A stretch of DNA of 64,000 bases from Symsagittifera roscoffensis (GCF_963678635.1 NC_087063.1:57544759-57608758); one strand, 5' to 3'; shown: positions 56,401 through 64,000, numbered from the stretch's first letter. Program-made: numbers and translations. The notes: a model not told the origin generated them from the letters alone.

Positions 56401-59400
56401 GGCATGATCGTGAATGGAGGGAAACCATGCAGAGGTTGACTGTCACCGAGAGAACGGAGAAGAGGCCAGTGTCCATTCGCAGCCGAGGCGTTGAACGGGA
56501 TTGCAGGTCGATCGTCAACCAGCTGGTGACCTCGATGCCGAAAGAAGTATTGTTGAGAACTTCGTTCACTGAATATGGAACATCGAATCAAAACCAAGCT
56601 ACTGAGGAAGTCAGGATCAGATCGAAATCTAGCTTCACGAGGAGAGTGCACTTCACGGATGCAAAAGAGGAATACGAGCCAAGCCCAGATTGTTCGTCCA
56701 TGGACGAGACAATGTCCGGGGAGTCTGACACCTTCGAGCCAGTCAAGGACGTCTCCTCTGATGAGTCAGACATCTTTGAGCCCGTGCAGGACGACTTGTC
56801 CGGGGAGAGGTTGACTAGACCACCTAGGGGCAGAATTTTGTCTGGGGAGTCGGGTTCAAAGCGACCGATGGACAGAGTTTTGTCCGGGGAGTCAAAAAAC
56901 ATCTCAGACAACTTGGAATATGATGTTGAGGAATCAGTCGTTTCAAGTGGTGACTCGAGACCCCAGTCCTGGGACAACACGTCTGAAACAACTTCCAATT
57001 CCGATGTGTCAGAGATTGCGATCCACTCCTTATTGGTAGACTGGAAGCAGCGTGGGCTGGACCGGGAAATACATCAGGATCCAGACAGGGACAGATACAC
57101 CTCAGATGAAGAGGGCACTGTGGTAGACAATGCCGCAGACGAGCTCGAACTGATAGCAGTTTCAAAACGCCCAACCAGATTGCTGCCACATGGTACGGTC
57201 GTCCGTACCAATCTGGAACCATCTGTGCAAGAAGCGACGCCTTTGAAAAAGATATGGTGTGTCAAGTTGATGGACGATGCTCATGCTCCGGAGATAATGA
57301 GTGGGCAAATGAACGTGGTGAAGACGTATTTGAAAGCCAGGTACAGGCTGTCGGATCTCCTGAGGGCTCAACGAAATGATAGAATGACGAGCAGTCTGAA
57401 AAGATGGATCGAGAATGGAGCACCTGACAAGGGAGACTTGGAAGAAGACAGCTACAAAATCCTGAAGCAGTTTTACCTGAAGAGAAAAGACTTGTTGTAC
57501 CTGAATAAGGACGGAATCGTAGCCTGTAAGCGCAAGGAGGAGGACAAGGTCCTTTATAAATACAACTCAATAGTGTTACCACAGTTGTACCAGACTGAGT
57601 TGCTCTTTCGCTCACATGATCAGATGGGACATCAAGGCGTGGACAAAGTGTATAACAGGATACAAAAACGATTCGAATGGCCGGGGTTGAAGAAGGCTTG
57701 TGAGAAATGGATAGCCGCATGCCTGTCTTGTCAACAGGCAAAGGATCCCAGGAAACTAAGGTTCCCCCTACAGTCAATAGAATCGTCAGGTTTCAACGAA
57801 GTGGTACAAATTGATCACCAGAAAATCTGCATGACAGCAACGGGCTATAATCAGGTGCTGGTAATGATCGACCATTTTACGAAGTATGCGGAGGCGGCAC
57901 CCTGCATGACAGCATCGGCAGAAGAAACGTGCGATCATTTGATAAACGTGTGGATAGCAAGGCATGGCTGCCCCATCACGTTCCAATCTGACAATGGCAA
58001 AGCATTCGTAGGTGATCTCACGAAAGAGTTAATGAAAAGGTCGCAGGTAGCGCAGGCCCACTCGACCACTTATCACCCGCAAACGAATGGCCTAGTCGAG
58101 AGGCAGAATCGCACACTGGTATCCATGTTGAGAGTCTACTGCTCACGCTACATGGATGACTGGGACAAGCACTTACCGCAAGTGATGGGTGCTTACAACA
58201 GCACGGAGCATTCCACCACGGGAATAAGTCCGCATATGATGCTCACGGGTCATGAAAAAGCACTCCCGTTAACGTTCTTCTACCCTGAATATGAAGGGAA
58301 GAGGACAGCACCGCAAACGTACGTGCGGGACGTTATTAGAAGACAACAGGACCTCAATGACTTATGCAGGAGGAATACGCAACAGGCGCAAATTAGACAA
58401 AAAAGGAGGTTTGATAAAAGAACAGCTGATGCAAAAGCCTACTCAGTTGGCGATTACGTCTGGGTGTTCCAGGAAGTGGTTCCACCAAAAGGAACCAAGA
58501 AACTATTAAAGAAATGGCGTGGTCCATTTCAGATAACAGAGGTGCATCAAGGAGGTCGTTTTTATCGGCTGAGCACCGGAAGAGCGGCTCATTACGAGAA
58601 TATCAAACCACACAACGCCTCGTCCGAGGATTGGTGCATCCCAGCGGACATGCAAGAGGGAGACTATTTAATAGTGGATCCTGCTTGTGAAGTGAATGAA
58701 AGGGGTACTCGCGACAAGAACGACGGGAATGAGATGGTGGACAATTGTGATCTACCACTGGATCTCGAGTTGACTGAGCGAGTAGAGGTGGACGATGAAA
58801 CTCTACCATATGCCGAAGAAGACTGGGATTGCCCAGAACAAACCGAAATTGACAAAGGAATACAGCCTGACTTTCCGCTCACTATGGAGACACGCCAAAG
58901 TAAGAGGGGAAAAAACCAGAAGAAATACAATCCGTATGGCGAGGACTTCGTTGTAGACCGGATAGTAGTGAGTGATGTCATAGACTCGCTGGTGGGGCTG
59001 GACGAAGTAGCAATCCTAAAAGAAATCGACCTTGTGAACGATATGGATCAAGATTGGATCGACGATCGATCAGAACCGGAAGTGGAGTTCGAACCAGAAG
59101 CGGAACAGACTCATGAGCAAGAACTAACAAACTTGCGCGTGCTCGAATGGCTCCACGATCTGCCGACAGATCCAAAAGAGACGATCCTGACGATTCAGGA
59201 CGTCGACAGAGATGGCGTCAGATACATCAGTCATGACAATACCGAGTCCAACTGGGTCGCCCCAGATGGTCCTCTACGTGTTCCACAATCCAACCTCGGT
59301 CTCCTAGACTTTGGGCGATCGACGGGGACGTCGATGGATATTTTTGTCCGGGGAGTGGGGGTAGGACTCACCCACACCGAAAATCTCATGATAAAAAAAT

Positions 59401-59963
59401 TAAAATCGGCAAGGGAAACCGGAGAACTAGAGACAGAGGGCGAGAATGCTAAGGAACCACCTTTTGGACGAATCTTTGAATCGTATTTTGATCTCCCGAA
59501 CCATTATTCGAACAATATCGTGATAACGGACAGCGATTTCATACTCACGGAACGCACATGCGCCATAGCGATAACTGCGGACGTAAGCTTCAAAACAGCA
59601 CTAGCAGCCGACTTTAAAAGAGAGTACAAGAATATCGAGTTTTTGTGGAAACAGAGGCCTGGTGTAGGAGGAATGATAGCGTTACCCCCTGTTGCATCAC
59701 AGATACCAGGGAAATATTTGTGTTTTTTGGTTACGAAAGCTACTGATAGGCAACACGTGAATCCGGAGAGCTTGGTATTGGCCTTGACTCGACTTAGGGA
59801 TTTCCTGGTTGAGAGAGGTGTGACCTCTCTCTCGTTGCCAGTTTATGATCCCAATAGGGGAAAGCTACATCCGAGAGAGTTGTATGCTCTTGTGCATGTG
59901 ATATTTTCAGAGACTGACATAGAGGTTTACTTACATAAAAAATACTATCTGAGCATATGCTAA
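50481..59963 (+). CDS. gag-pol: Gag-Pol polyprotein with C-terminal macro domain (3160 aa)
   Basis: Start at ATG 50481 (MQRR), because this ATG is conserved in the minus copy; an in-frame ATG 20 codons upstream is not. Domains (residues): basic/acidic N-terminus; coiled coil ~295-415; capsid ~530-720; CCHC knuckles 741-754 (CANCGSMDHHVSAC) and 793-806 (CFFCNLEGHFKSDC); protease with DTGA at 1103; RT ~1425-1660 with YVDD 1588-1591; RNase H from D1736 to HRTRDKHQNADSL; a ~500-residue spacer with SGES-type acidic repeats (~2075-2140); integrase HHCC (H2379, C2414/C2417) and D2445-D2504-E2540 (35 residues between the last two); GPF at 2681; acidic tail; macro domain 3013-3160. Single frame with no gag-pol shift, so processing must come from the protease. 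All catalytic residues I looked for are present. Confidence 0.95.
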   Translation: MQRRDSLGSTTKIPRLSKGSTRKFRTRRSQTSFSSASDAFAEDESTKGQPDLSVIEMRLRSEKNLDGNQGRSAEAEPASETPVDPFDEGERTLIRPDFEPDGVLEREEVERTEETSERSEVEPREEVLYRGMSKSETKSYKWRREPSHLTSAHSSLAKQSNNAMMSSMSPGKEQTFSKAKKSWKSLYDERMASLPTVGLTSSDDYPEITHPDVNFTPCPRNEKSRKASSVSPTRPMSDGITMGASSTFDRLMTSMHKQKDGASSSTRLPPQLTSSSLGLTPPLGAAGDISDMFAGVMNGLDELRRDMTKRIDQVDERAHHGRENLKDELTHVKSQARFDQARLIRDTDQCLAESLAQANKESEEREARMTREIERLLNDHDNTYAQTMTGLERRLDAKSDLMMRKLDAILNGNSWQEHSNSRERSRHANVGDGTGNSARAQQGSRTNYEHRNKERPRAAPQRPGWTNPVPPEADATPETRLPTVPQVSSVPDLTTVSQDTTMYASMFEPLNRSLETFITKLSKSTERGERSRRTLKKPKSYKDESDGCIDTWIEVMKLHFEEENLSKKQECSALTSNLEGTALNCVMAKRANERDSARKIFDILLNRFGSGVQGHQAMVKFEKRRQRDEESIDKFLDDLELLRRRSNPDERISERNLAIASKFMDGVRSEELKTMLATHFTLSLDQVPTPDDLRMKSREYLLIKPRAQNRYSNYGNYSGTNTGANSSWYKPRDDMDKRRSCANCGSMDHHVSACSAYKQNMKAIGYFLEDADATDEDHEEYVRGLIMKYGPRCFFCNLEGHFKSDCTQFWDAVADAKHPRHEEALSGVKASRARLMNEAESRRKETTPSTFATKKVKTWPDEVVASNLEAESSSPLKVDYGLAARTALQNVKQDLATKEVEQWVRSELESTDLRESLNVLSKTTRAEDEKEPKKQGLKLNVISGKTFGMTKAGTKIMSIISVAGHQVVKNLSEPSEITLVHLDIYADYLKEKDPKLDSRAVRALLTTGGPRLMKVDGHYIDVHGPYPILMNVDGINIYTKAHITDANDQVGRIYIGQEELKVRRIGHNAMLEQDAVHIGCEADLAAHVLDVQGRQLSVKGLLDTGAVVSVMPVKTWTDMGFERSDLIPTNIRLAAANQGAIYVTGRTPIISLQLGGRHLWMSFLVVENLDESDQFILGRDFVRNFDVTIDLNDGLIRIRDPERKYEKRPLNKILINQAKVPIFLDRKVRLKPNQAVIATFRMRNLNELSNDRQVCLVPNPNSKSSAILGRSFSLTQSGLCVSVLLNTEATTVTIQRGKKLGYALPLNTDFLSVENLKKFDVTKCPLHANQECIMKRVIELKSSRKLFSMKSETDDGLSSCSNFPERPTEAELAANRPVLPEIEHLKGKISDKELDSLRAVLNRNADVFSKHKADIGCCNFVEHEIEIEEGSVPHREGARRMTPNKSEACRKEIEMLMEYDMIEPSKSPWACGVVMAKKKGGQLRFCCDFRYLNAVTIKDAYPIPRIDESLSKLGDAKFFTTLDLGSAFWQVPLRKQDREKTGFACELGLFQWKRMPFGLCNATATFQRLMAQALTSVTKKYGNLIMCYVDDVVIATPTLEDHIERLEEVFSCMKQAGLKCKPSKCEILKDSIKYLGRLVDKHGVRPDPEAVEAVLTWKAPKTDTQLMSFLGFANYYREFIKGYADKIYPMQKLMRNKGKKFTWTDEAQVSFENIKRELCEAPVLGMPTEKGMFVLDTDASVVAISGILHQEQEWNGRTVLRPIAYGSKVLSDTEMKYGAPKAEMFAVITFVEKYRAYLGSAPFKLRVDNRALAWLKTYSMDQSYIGRWIVRLDGYHMIIEHRTRDKHQNADSLSKKTEFYERLEEKQVNQSEIKDGFSFLDKETYDELPLTRWLDKSGHPIPGHPDLPVETAAEIKLLARGEPVPLDLLVRSNLVQQELTRLGINSIALLNKTVNVAPDVMGKLRDLLDREVDRHDREWRETMQRLTVTERTEKRPVSIRSRGVERDCRSIVNQLVTSMPKEVLLRTSFTEYGTSNQNQATEEVRIRSKSSFTRRVHFTDAKEEYEPSPDCSSMDETMSGESDTFEPVKDVSSDESDIFEPVQDDLSGERLTRPPRGRILSGESGSKRPMDRVLSGESKNISDNLEYDVEESVVSSGDSRPQSWDNTSETTSNSDVSEIAIHSLLVDWKQRGLDREIHQDPDRDRYTSDEEGTVVDNAADELELIAVSKRPTRLLPHGTVVRTNLEPSVQEATPLKKIWCVKLMDDAHAPEIMSGQMNVVKTYLKARYRLSDLLRAQRNDRMTSSLKRWIENGAPDKGDLEEDSYKILKQFYLKRKDLLYLNKDGIVACKRKEEDKVLYKYNSIVLPQLYQTELLFRSHDQMGHQGVDKVYNRIQKRFEWPGLKKACEKWIAACLSCQQAKDPRKLRFPLQSIESSGFNEVVQIDHQKICMTATGYNQVLVMIDHFTKYAEAAPCMTASAEETCDHLINVWIARHGCPITFQSDNGKAFVGDLTKELMKRSQVAQAHSTTYHPQTNGLVERQNRTLVSMLRVYCSRYMDDWDKHLPQVMGAYNSTEHSTTGISPHMMLTGHEKALPLTFFYPEYEGKRTAPQTYVRDVIRRQQDLNDLCRRNTQQAQIRQKRRFDKRTADAKAYSVGDYVWVFQEVVPPKGTKKLLKKWRGPFQITEVHQGGRFYRLSTGRAAHYENIKPHNASSEDWCIPADMQEGDYLIVDPACEVNERGTRDKNDGNEMVDNCDLPLDLELTERVEVDDETLPYAEEDWDCPEQTEIDKGIQPDFPLTMETRQSKRGKNQKKYNPYGEDFVVDRIVVSDVIDSLVGLDEVAILKEIDLVNDMDQDWIDDRSEPEVEFEPEAEQTHEQELTNLRVLEWLHDLPTDPKETILTIQDVDRDGVRYISHDNTESNWVAPDGPLRVPQSNLGLLDFGRSTGTSMDIFVRGVGVGLTHTENLMIKKLKSARETGELETEGENAKEPPFGRIFESYFDLPNHYSNNIVITDSDFILTERTCAIAITADVSFKTALAADFKREYKNIEFLWKQRPGVGGMIALPPVASQIPGKYLCFLVTKATDRQHVNPESLVLALTRLRDFLVERGVTSLSLPVYDPNRGKLHPRELYALVHVIFSETDIEVYLHKKYYLSIC
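59517..59963 (+). other. Macro domain (OARD1/TARG1-like) at polyprotein C-terminus
   Basis: Residues 3013-3160. The strand-helix pattern fits a macro domain: VITDSDFILTERTCAIAI start, TALAADFKREY helix, IPGKYLCFLVTKATDRQ strand with Lys3086, NPESLVLALTRLRDFLV helix, GVTSLSLPVYDPNRGKL strand and loop, then FSETDIEVYL. Family knowledge: OARD1/TARG1 macro domains bind ADP-ribose and use a Lys in the ITK strand with an Asp in the later glycine-rich loop. The Lys position is kept, but the usual Gly-rich loop is replaced by YDPNRGK, so binding or catalysis may be altered. Confidence 0.75.
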
Positions 59964-60249
59964 GAATTGCGCTCGGCGATAAGTGGTTTTTATTAAATTG
60001 CTCGATAAGAATTAGAGTCAAGTTTTAGGTTAGGTTTTAGGTACAGTATTAGGGATCAGGTTTTTATATGATAGTATAGGTGTGTGATGTTTATGTGTTT
60101 ATGTTATGTTATTGTTATGATATGTTTTATGTTTGTGTCATCAAGGTGACAGCGCTTATTCGTGCTACTCTGACAAAGATAAAGGTGGACGATCCACCTT
60201 GGTGCTAAAATTTTAAATCAGAATTGAAAAAGAGAATCTGATACCCCCT
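59964..60249 (+). other. Spacer between ORF1 and ORF2 (286 bp)
   Basis: Repeats of TTTATGTTATG-like words around 60080-60135 and a short inverted repeat GGTGGACGATCCACC (60184-60198). A splice-acceptor-like CTCTTGGCAG lies at 60252-60261, just inside ORF2, so ORF2 could be translated from a spliced mRNA; this is inference only. ORF2 is in a different frame from ORF1. Confidence 0.5.
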
Positions 60250-63200
60250 ATGCTCTTGGCAGGTCTGACCGTAACCGCCACAAGGTCAAAGAAGACGGCG
60301 CGAATCCTGGCAGACACTAAGTTAGAAATGGAAGTAATCAGTCAATGTGGATCTGGAGGACTTGAAGATTATAGGCCCTCGCGAATCAACATGGCCAAGT
60401 TGAAACTGGAAGGACAACTCGACGTGGTCGAGTACAGTCGAATAACTGTGCCGGAATCGGTCCACATGGGAGATCCGGCAGGGGGTTATGTGGAGATGTT
60501 GAAAGCGAGGAACTCCGCGAGAGGGCACCTGATGGCTTGGAGCGAGAAGAGAGCCATGCAAGAATACTTGAAGGGGCTTACGGAGAACTCTAACTTCAAT
60601 CGAAGAGAGTATGGCACAGTAATGTCATCAGAAGCGAACGAAATTGGATTGGAAAAACTGCTAGAAATTTCTTGGAGGGCGGCCCTCCAGAAATACTTCG
60701 ATGAGACGATGAATGCACCTGCTACTGTGGCAGCATACCTGGCTCATCCTTGCGTGAGAACTGATCTGCAAGTACGACTGGCTTGGTGCTTGATGGGCAT
60801 CAAAAAGGCGGAGTATGAAGCCAGTAATGACTCGAAATCACGAGAACAGGAGCTAGAGTTAATGGAAACTCTACGAGCATTGATCTCAAAAGATGATTCA
60901 GCGATAGCATGGGCTAAACGAAAGGATGCCCTTTGCTTTGTCAGGTTCGTGGTGGATCGTATCCCCACTCCTGTGTTGGGAGAATGTATAAAGATCATTC
61001 GGCAAAAGGGAGTTGATTGCGAAAGGAACTTCCTTAGGGCACTCCTAGAGCTATATCAGGACATGCCATTGACCGTGCCAAGCAAGGAGTCGAATGATAT
61101 GGAAAGCTATCGCAAGTTGGAAGAGGTGAGAAGATACTCCAACAAAGAATTGAGAGTGAGCAGAGACTTGATTGAAGCCGCCAGAGGACAAAAGGAGTTT
61201 GCAACACTAGGGAAACTGAAGTCGTTCCAATACGTGTCTGGCGTACCAGGGATGGCGTATAATCCCTTCGTGAACGAAGAAGCCAGGGAAGCATACTTCG
61301 ACTACGAGCAAGTCACAGTGCTCAACTTCTGGGTTGAACGGATTAAGGAAATTGGAATGTTGATGGTGGAACAACCCAAGCTTGGAATTATTTTGGAAGA
61401 ACGAGTGGTCGAACCCTCGATTCCCGAGCTAAAAGGGCAATTGAGTTTTGATTGTGGTTCTTGGGACGGTCCCTTGAAAACCAGTCTAGTAGTGATGTGG
61501 GAACTCATGAAGCCTTCCTGGTGTCCCCATCCTAACGCAGGCTTAATCTGGGACATGACCGCGGATATCATGTTAGACCGGGATGATGATGCGAGTTTAC
61601 ATGATCTGGCCATGATACATCACCTGCTGGCCATGAGATTGACGAAGAAGAAGAGCAACCCGTCCACGGAGCTGTCCGAGGAAGGTACATCGAGTAATTG
61701 GTTGAAGCAAGGCACATGCTTGGCTCAACACAGTGGGATGGAAGGACATGTTTGTAACCTGGGACACTGCCTGATTACGCTAAGCGAGCAGCATCGACAA
61801 CTGGCACGATTATATGGAAGATTGAGCATGTCAGATAAGAGTGCCATGGAGTTGGTCGCGGACTGCCATGGGGTGACAGACGTAAACCTGATCACAGCCT
61901 TGGGATTTTATAGCATGACGAGTTCGATAGAATCGCTCGAGCGCTTGGAGCGTGCCCATGAGCTAGTGACGTCCCTCAGCGTGGAAATATTCCCTGGAGC
62001 ATTACAGACAGAGCAGAAGATTGGAGGCTGGCGAGAAGCTCTAGAAAATGAAATGAATCTGAAGGACAGTGAAGCCTATCACAGACCTACTGGTTCAAAA
62101 TATTTGGTGGGTTCAAGCTCAGCGCCGTATTGTAATAGCAAGTATCCTACGCACATGGTGGTGATGGATGCGAGGACGCAACAAGTGTTGGTTGACCAAC
62201 TTTTTTCTGTGCCAAAGTGCGTGAGGTTGGCCAGAATGTCAGAGAGGTCATATGACTTGTTGGCAAAGATCTTTCGGGCAGTCCCGAAGAGATCCGAAGG
62301 CGAGTTGCAAGACGTTGTGGGTGAAGAGTTCATGAGACTGAACGAAGGCAACGTGAGTGAGTTCCAGAAGCAGAAAGCGAGTGGAGCGTTACCCACTGAA
62401 TTCCCCACCATAGAAGAGAAAGACGATTTACATAGAATCCTGATGGAAGTGGAACCGTTGCTGGGAGCCTCAGGGTATCGGACCCGAAGGAACATAGTGA
62501 GAACCCATGGGGAGTATCCTTGCCACTGCTTGGCGCAGACGTTGTGGTACCCCAAACGCGGGAATCTGATCCTAGTCTGGGACGTGGAGGAGTTGTACTC
62601 CACGGGGTTGCCCGATCAGAATCAACAAGTGTCAATCGTGGTGGTTAGCGCCATGCTAGCAGTGAGATGGTTGGAGGCTAATGCAGACACAAGTGAGCAG
62701 GAGACGGCCGTGCCGACTCCTGAGCAGTTGAGCAACGTGAAGATGAGTCATGAATTGGATCTTTTCAGAACCACCTGCAAGGTTCTGAGAATACCTAAAG
62801 CCATTGAAAGAATATGGTCAAGGCAAAGATTGATGCCTTGGTTCCGTGCAGTGATGACATCTTGGATGTATGAACGCGCGAAGCGTCACATGTCAAGGGA
62901 CACGGAAGCCTATCAATCTTTCCAGCTAGATATAGGACCAGGAGCCTATAAACGAGCATTCTTGACGCACAGAAACGCGGTCACCACAGCGGTGAAGCGG
63001 GTAGCTGGAACGCCTTGTGTTACTGAAGATGAGAAGAAAGAGGTCTTAAGAGCTGACCTAGAACGAAACGTGAGCCTATGTCTTCACAACAGCTTTTGCA
63101 GGAACCGGGAGCAGAAGGTGAATGTGGACTTGCTACCTTGTTGCAAACCGAGGCTGTTGGAACAGGAGGGTTGGGGCACGGCCCGCAACTCTCTGGACAT

Positions 63201-63261
63201 GTTAGAGAAAGTTCTGGAAGACAGTGACGCTGAACATCAGGATGGAGAAATGATGGAGTGA
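60250..63261 (+). CDS. ORF2 of giant element, 1003 aa, unknown function
   Basis: An intact ORF in a retroelement position where env or accessory genes occur, but it does not look like an envelope: no signal peptide, no transmembrane stretch, no furin-like site noticed. It is a soluble, mixed-charge, largely helical-looking protein. A candidate metal cluster lies at residues 490-507 (C490, H494, H500, C502, H506, C507). Other Cys/His pairs are CHC near residue 758 and CC near residue 972. Tail acidic (EDSDAEHQDGEMME). A short N-terminal segment (VPESVHMGDPAGGYVEM) may correspond to the window-edge part of the minus-copy second ORF. Start is the first ATG of the frame; MAKLKLEG at codon ~47 is an alternative. 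Function not recognised. Confidence 0.9.
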   Translation: MLLAGLTVTATRSKKTARILADTKLEMEVISQCGSGGLEDYRPSRINMAKLKLEGQLDVVEYSRITVPESVHMGDPAGGYVEMLKARNSARGHLMAWSEKRAMQEYLKGLTENSNFNRREYGTVMSSEANEIGLEKLLEISWRAALQKYFDETMNAPATVAAYLAHPCVRTDLQVRLAWCLMGIKKAEYEASNDSKSREQELELMETLRALISKDDSAIAWAKRKDALCFVRFVVDRIPTPVLGECIKIIRQKGVDCERNFLRALLELYQDMPLTVPSKESNDMESYRKLEEVRRYSNKELRVSRDLIEAARGQKEFATLGKLKSFQYVSGVPGMAYNPFVNEEAREAYFDYEQVTVLNFWVERIKEIGMLMVEQPKLGIILEERVVEPSIPELKGQLSFDCGSWDGPLKTSLVVMWELMKPSWCPHPNAGLIWDMTADIMLDRDDDASLHDLAMIHHLLAMRLTKKKSNPSTELSEEGTSSNWLKQGTCLAQHSGMEGHVCNLGHCLITLSEQHRQLARLYGRLSMSDKSAMELVADCHGVTDVNLITALGFYSMTSSIESLERLERAHELVTSLSVEIFPGALQTEQKIGGWREALENEMNLKDSEAYHRPTGSKYLVGSSSAPYCNSKYPTHMVVMDARTQQVLVDQLFSVPKCVRLARMSERSYDLLAKIFRAVPKRSEGELQDVVGEEFMRLNEGNVSEFQKQKASGALPTEFPTIEEKDDLHRILMEVEPLLGASGYRTRRNIVRTHGEYPCHCLAQTLWYPKRGNLILVWDVEELYSTGLPDQNQQVSIVVVSAMLAVRWLEANADTSEQETAVPTPEQLSNVKMSHELDLFRTTCKVLRIPKAIERIWSRQRLMPWFRAVMTSWMYERAKRHMSRDTEAYQSFQLDIGPGAYKRAFLTHRNAVTTAVKRVAGTPCVTEDEKKEVLRADLERNVSLCLHNSFCRNREQKVNVDLLPCCKPRLLEQEGWGTARNSLDMLEKVLEDSDAEHQDGEMME

Positions 63262-64000
63262 AGATGACCAAAGAAGAGAAGAGAAGGAGAGAAAAACTTG
63301 ATTGTATTTGTGTGCTAAAACTTAAACCAATCAACCAAGTTTTGATTATTGAACTTGTTAAACTTTTTGTTTTAATCTAGTTTGGTCAGACCAAACTTTG
63401 AAAATGTTGCAATTGTTAAAATTGTTGAAATTGTTGATTTTAGTTACTACTATCTATGTATGTATATAAGGAACATAGGTGAGTATATTTACCTATTTAT
63501 TCACGACTGAAGTTTTTAACCTGTGTAAGACACAAATTCACTGTGTGGCGACATGGTAAGTTTGAGTAAACTCGCTCGAGAAGGGTGGGTAACTCAACAA
63601 CTTTCCTAGCCACAGAGTTTCTTAGTTTTAATATTGAAAGGACCGCATAAATGACTGATTATACTTGGTGAGTGAAGTTAAGTTAATTTTAACGGGTGCG
63701 TGGCCGTGCCACGTCCCACTTTTTAATCAGAGGCGAAAAGAAGTTTTATGGCGAGATGACGTAAGTAGTCAGAAAAGAAATTTTATCTAGGACACTCCTC
63801 ATGGTGCAAATTTTGTGAAAATGTTGAAAGGCAGTGAGATGTAGTACGATGCCATTTGTGAACACGTAGTGAGTTGAGGTGGAGTAGATAAATTTCATTT
63901 TCTTATGCGATTTGTAAGATTGGTTACAGAAAACTGGACACCTACTTGACGATAACCCGGTGTTGTGCGATCAATAGGGACATTGATGGAGACTTGTCCG
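63262..64000 (+). other. 3' region after ORF2
   Basis: Begins with a purine-rich stretch (63263-63296, AAGAAGAGAAGAGAAGGAGA core) that resembles a polypurine tract, but the sequence after it does not match the 5' terminus TGTGCCATTC, so the 3' LTR must start further right. No ORF above 60 codons. Tandem-like TTGTTAAAATTGTTGAAATT near 63410. Confidence 0.5.

Larger units (their letters stand above)
46463..64000 (+). mobile_element. Apparently intact giant Ty3/gypsy-like element
   Basis: Begins TGTGCC at 46463 (the minus copy begins TGTGTGCC) and runs past the window end: at least 17.5 kb. Components: ~4-kb LTR/leader, 3160-aa gag-pol with macro domain, 286-bp spacer, 1003-aa ORF2, at least 740 bp of 3' sequence. 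Both ORFs are free of stops over 12.5 kb. GC content of the ORFs is clearly higher than the AT-rich surroundings. This suggests recent arrival or ongoing selection. The 3' LTR is not in the window, so intactness is not proven. Confidence 0.9.

Noticed and set aside
50684-59175. Many antisense and alternative-frame ORFs of 60-200 codons inside the giant polyprotein region
   Set aside because: They mirror the long, high-GC coding frame, show no domains, and disappear or shift in the homologous minus copy. They are shadows.
60250-63261. ORF2 as a retroviral envelope
   Set aside because: No signal peptide, transmembrane anchor, furin-like cleavage site or fusion-peptide-like segment is visible. 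Position alone is not enough.
63263-63296. Purine-rich stretch as the polypurine tract with the 3' LTR starting at ~63300
   Set aside because: The following sequence does not match the element's 5' terminus, so the 3' LTR cannot begin there.
1-64000. CRISPR arrays, tRNA or rRNA genes, bacterial operons
   Set aside because: No regularly spaced repeats of CRISPR type. No cloverleaf with a plausible B box was found by eye. Gene structure is eukaryotic.

Overview
The window looks like repeat-dense intergenic DNA from an invertebrate animal. The evidence is AT-rich background with small decayed exons, Ty3/gypsy LTR retrotransposons, a decayed animal-type Maverick/Polinton (adintovirus-like) provirus, a hAT-type MITE and one LDL-receptor class A exon. 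I cannot narrow the phylum from sequence alone. Almost everything recognisable is mobile or viral DNA, and no complete host gene is visible. A 200-bp assembly gap lies at 26344-26543.

Layout. 1-9467 (minus): a decayed copy of a very large Ty3/gypsy-like element. It holds a Gag remnant, then a decayed second ORF containing a GDSL/SGNH-hydrolase-like domain, and a 3.9-kb LTR/leader. 9470-16500 (plus): a Polinton graveyard with packaging ATPase, integrase C-terminus, a penton-type minor capsid protein, a second minor capsid protein and the major capsid protein. It is scrambled by a 3.5-kb head-to-tail duplication (7466-10987 / 10988-14281) that also copied part of the retroelement LTR. 16500-25300: mostly empty AT-rich DNA with decayed minus-strand gene pieces, direct repeats and one decayed plus-strand ORF. 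25944-28669: a 389-bp palindrome, the gap, and a 1.18-kb element with 36-bp inverted termini and a G-run minisatellite. 29769-29990: LDLa exon remnant. 30248-35869: an internally deleted LTR retrotransposon with PBS and PPT. 36935-39430: a recent 138-bp direct repeat, a hAT MITE with 8-bp target duplication and a decayed gene. 39434-46462 (minus): a decayed Ty3/gypsy element with two 305-bp LTRs. 46463-64000+ (plus): an apparently intact giant Ty3/gypsy-like element.

The giant element is the main interest. Its first ORF (50481-59963, 3160 aa) encodes Gag, two CCHC knuckles, protease, RT, RNase H, integrase and, at the extreme C-terminus, a macro domain resembling the OARD1/TARG1 ADP-ribose hydrolase class. 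A roughly 500-residue stretch separates RNase H from integrase. A second, unrecognised ORF of 1003 aa follows after 286 bp. The 5' region is about 4 kb, packed with ACCCTCCG-type motifs, and carries paired hairpins whose stems covary between the two copies of the family. The decayed relative at the left edge carries an SGNH-type domain where this copy shows none, suggesting that accessory enzymatic modules are exchanged within the family.
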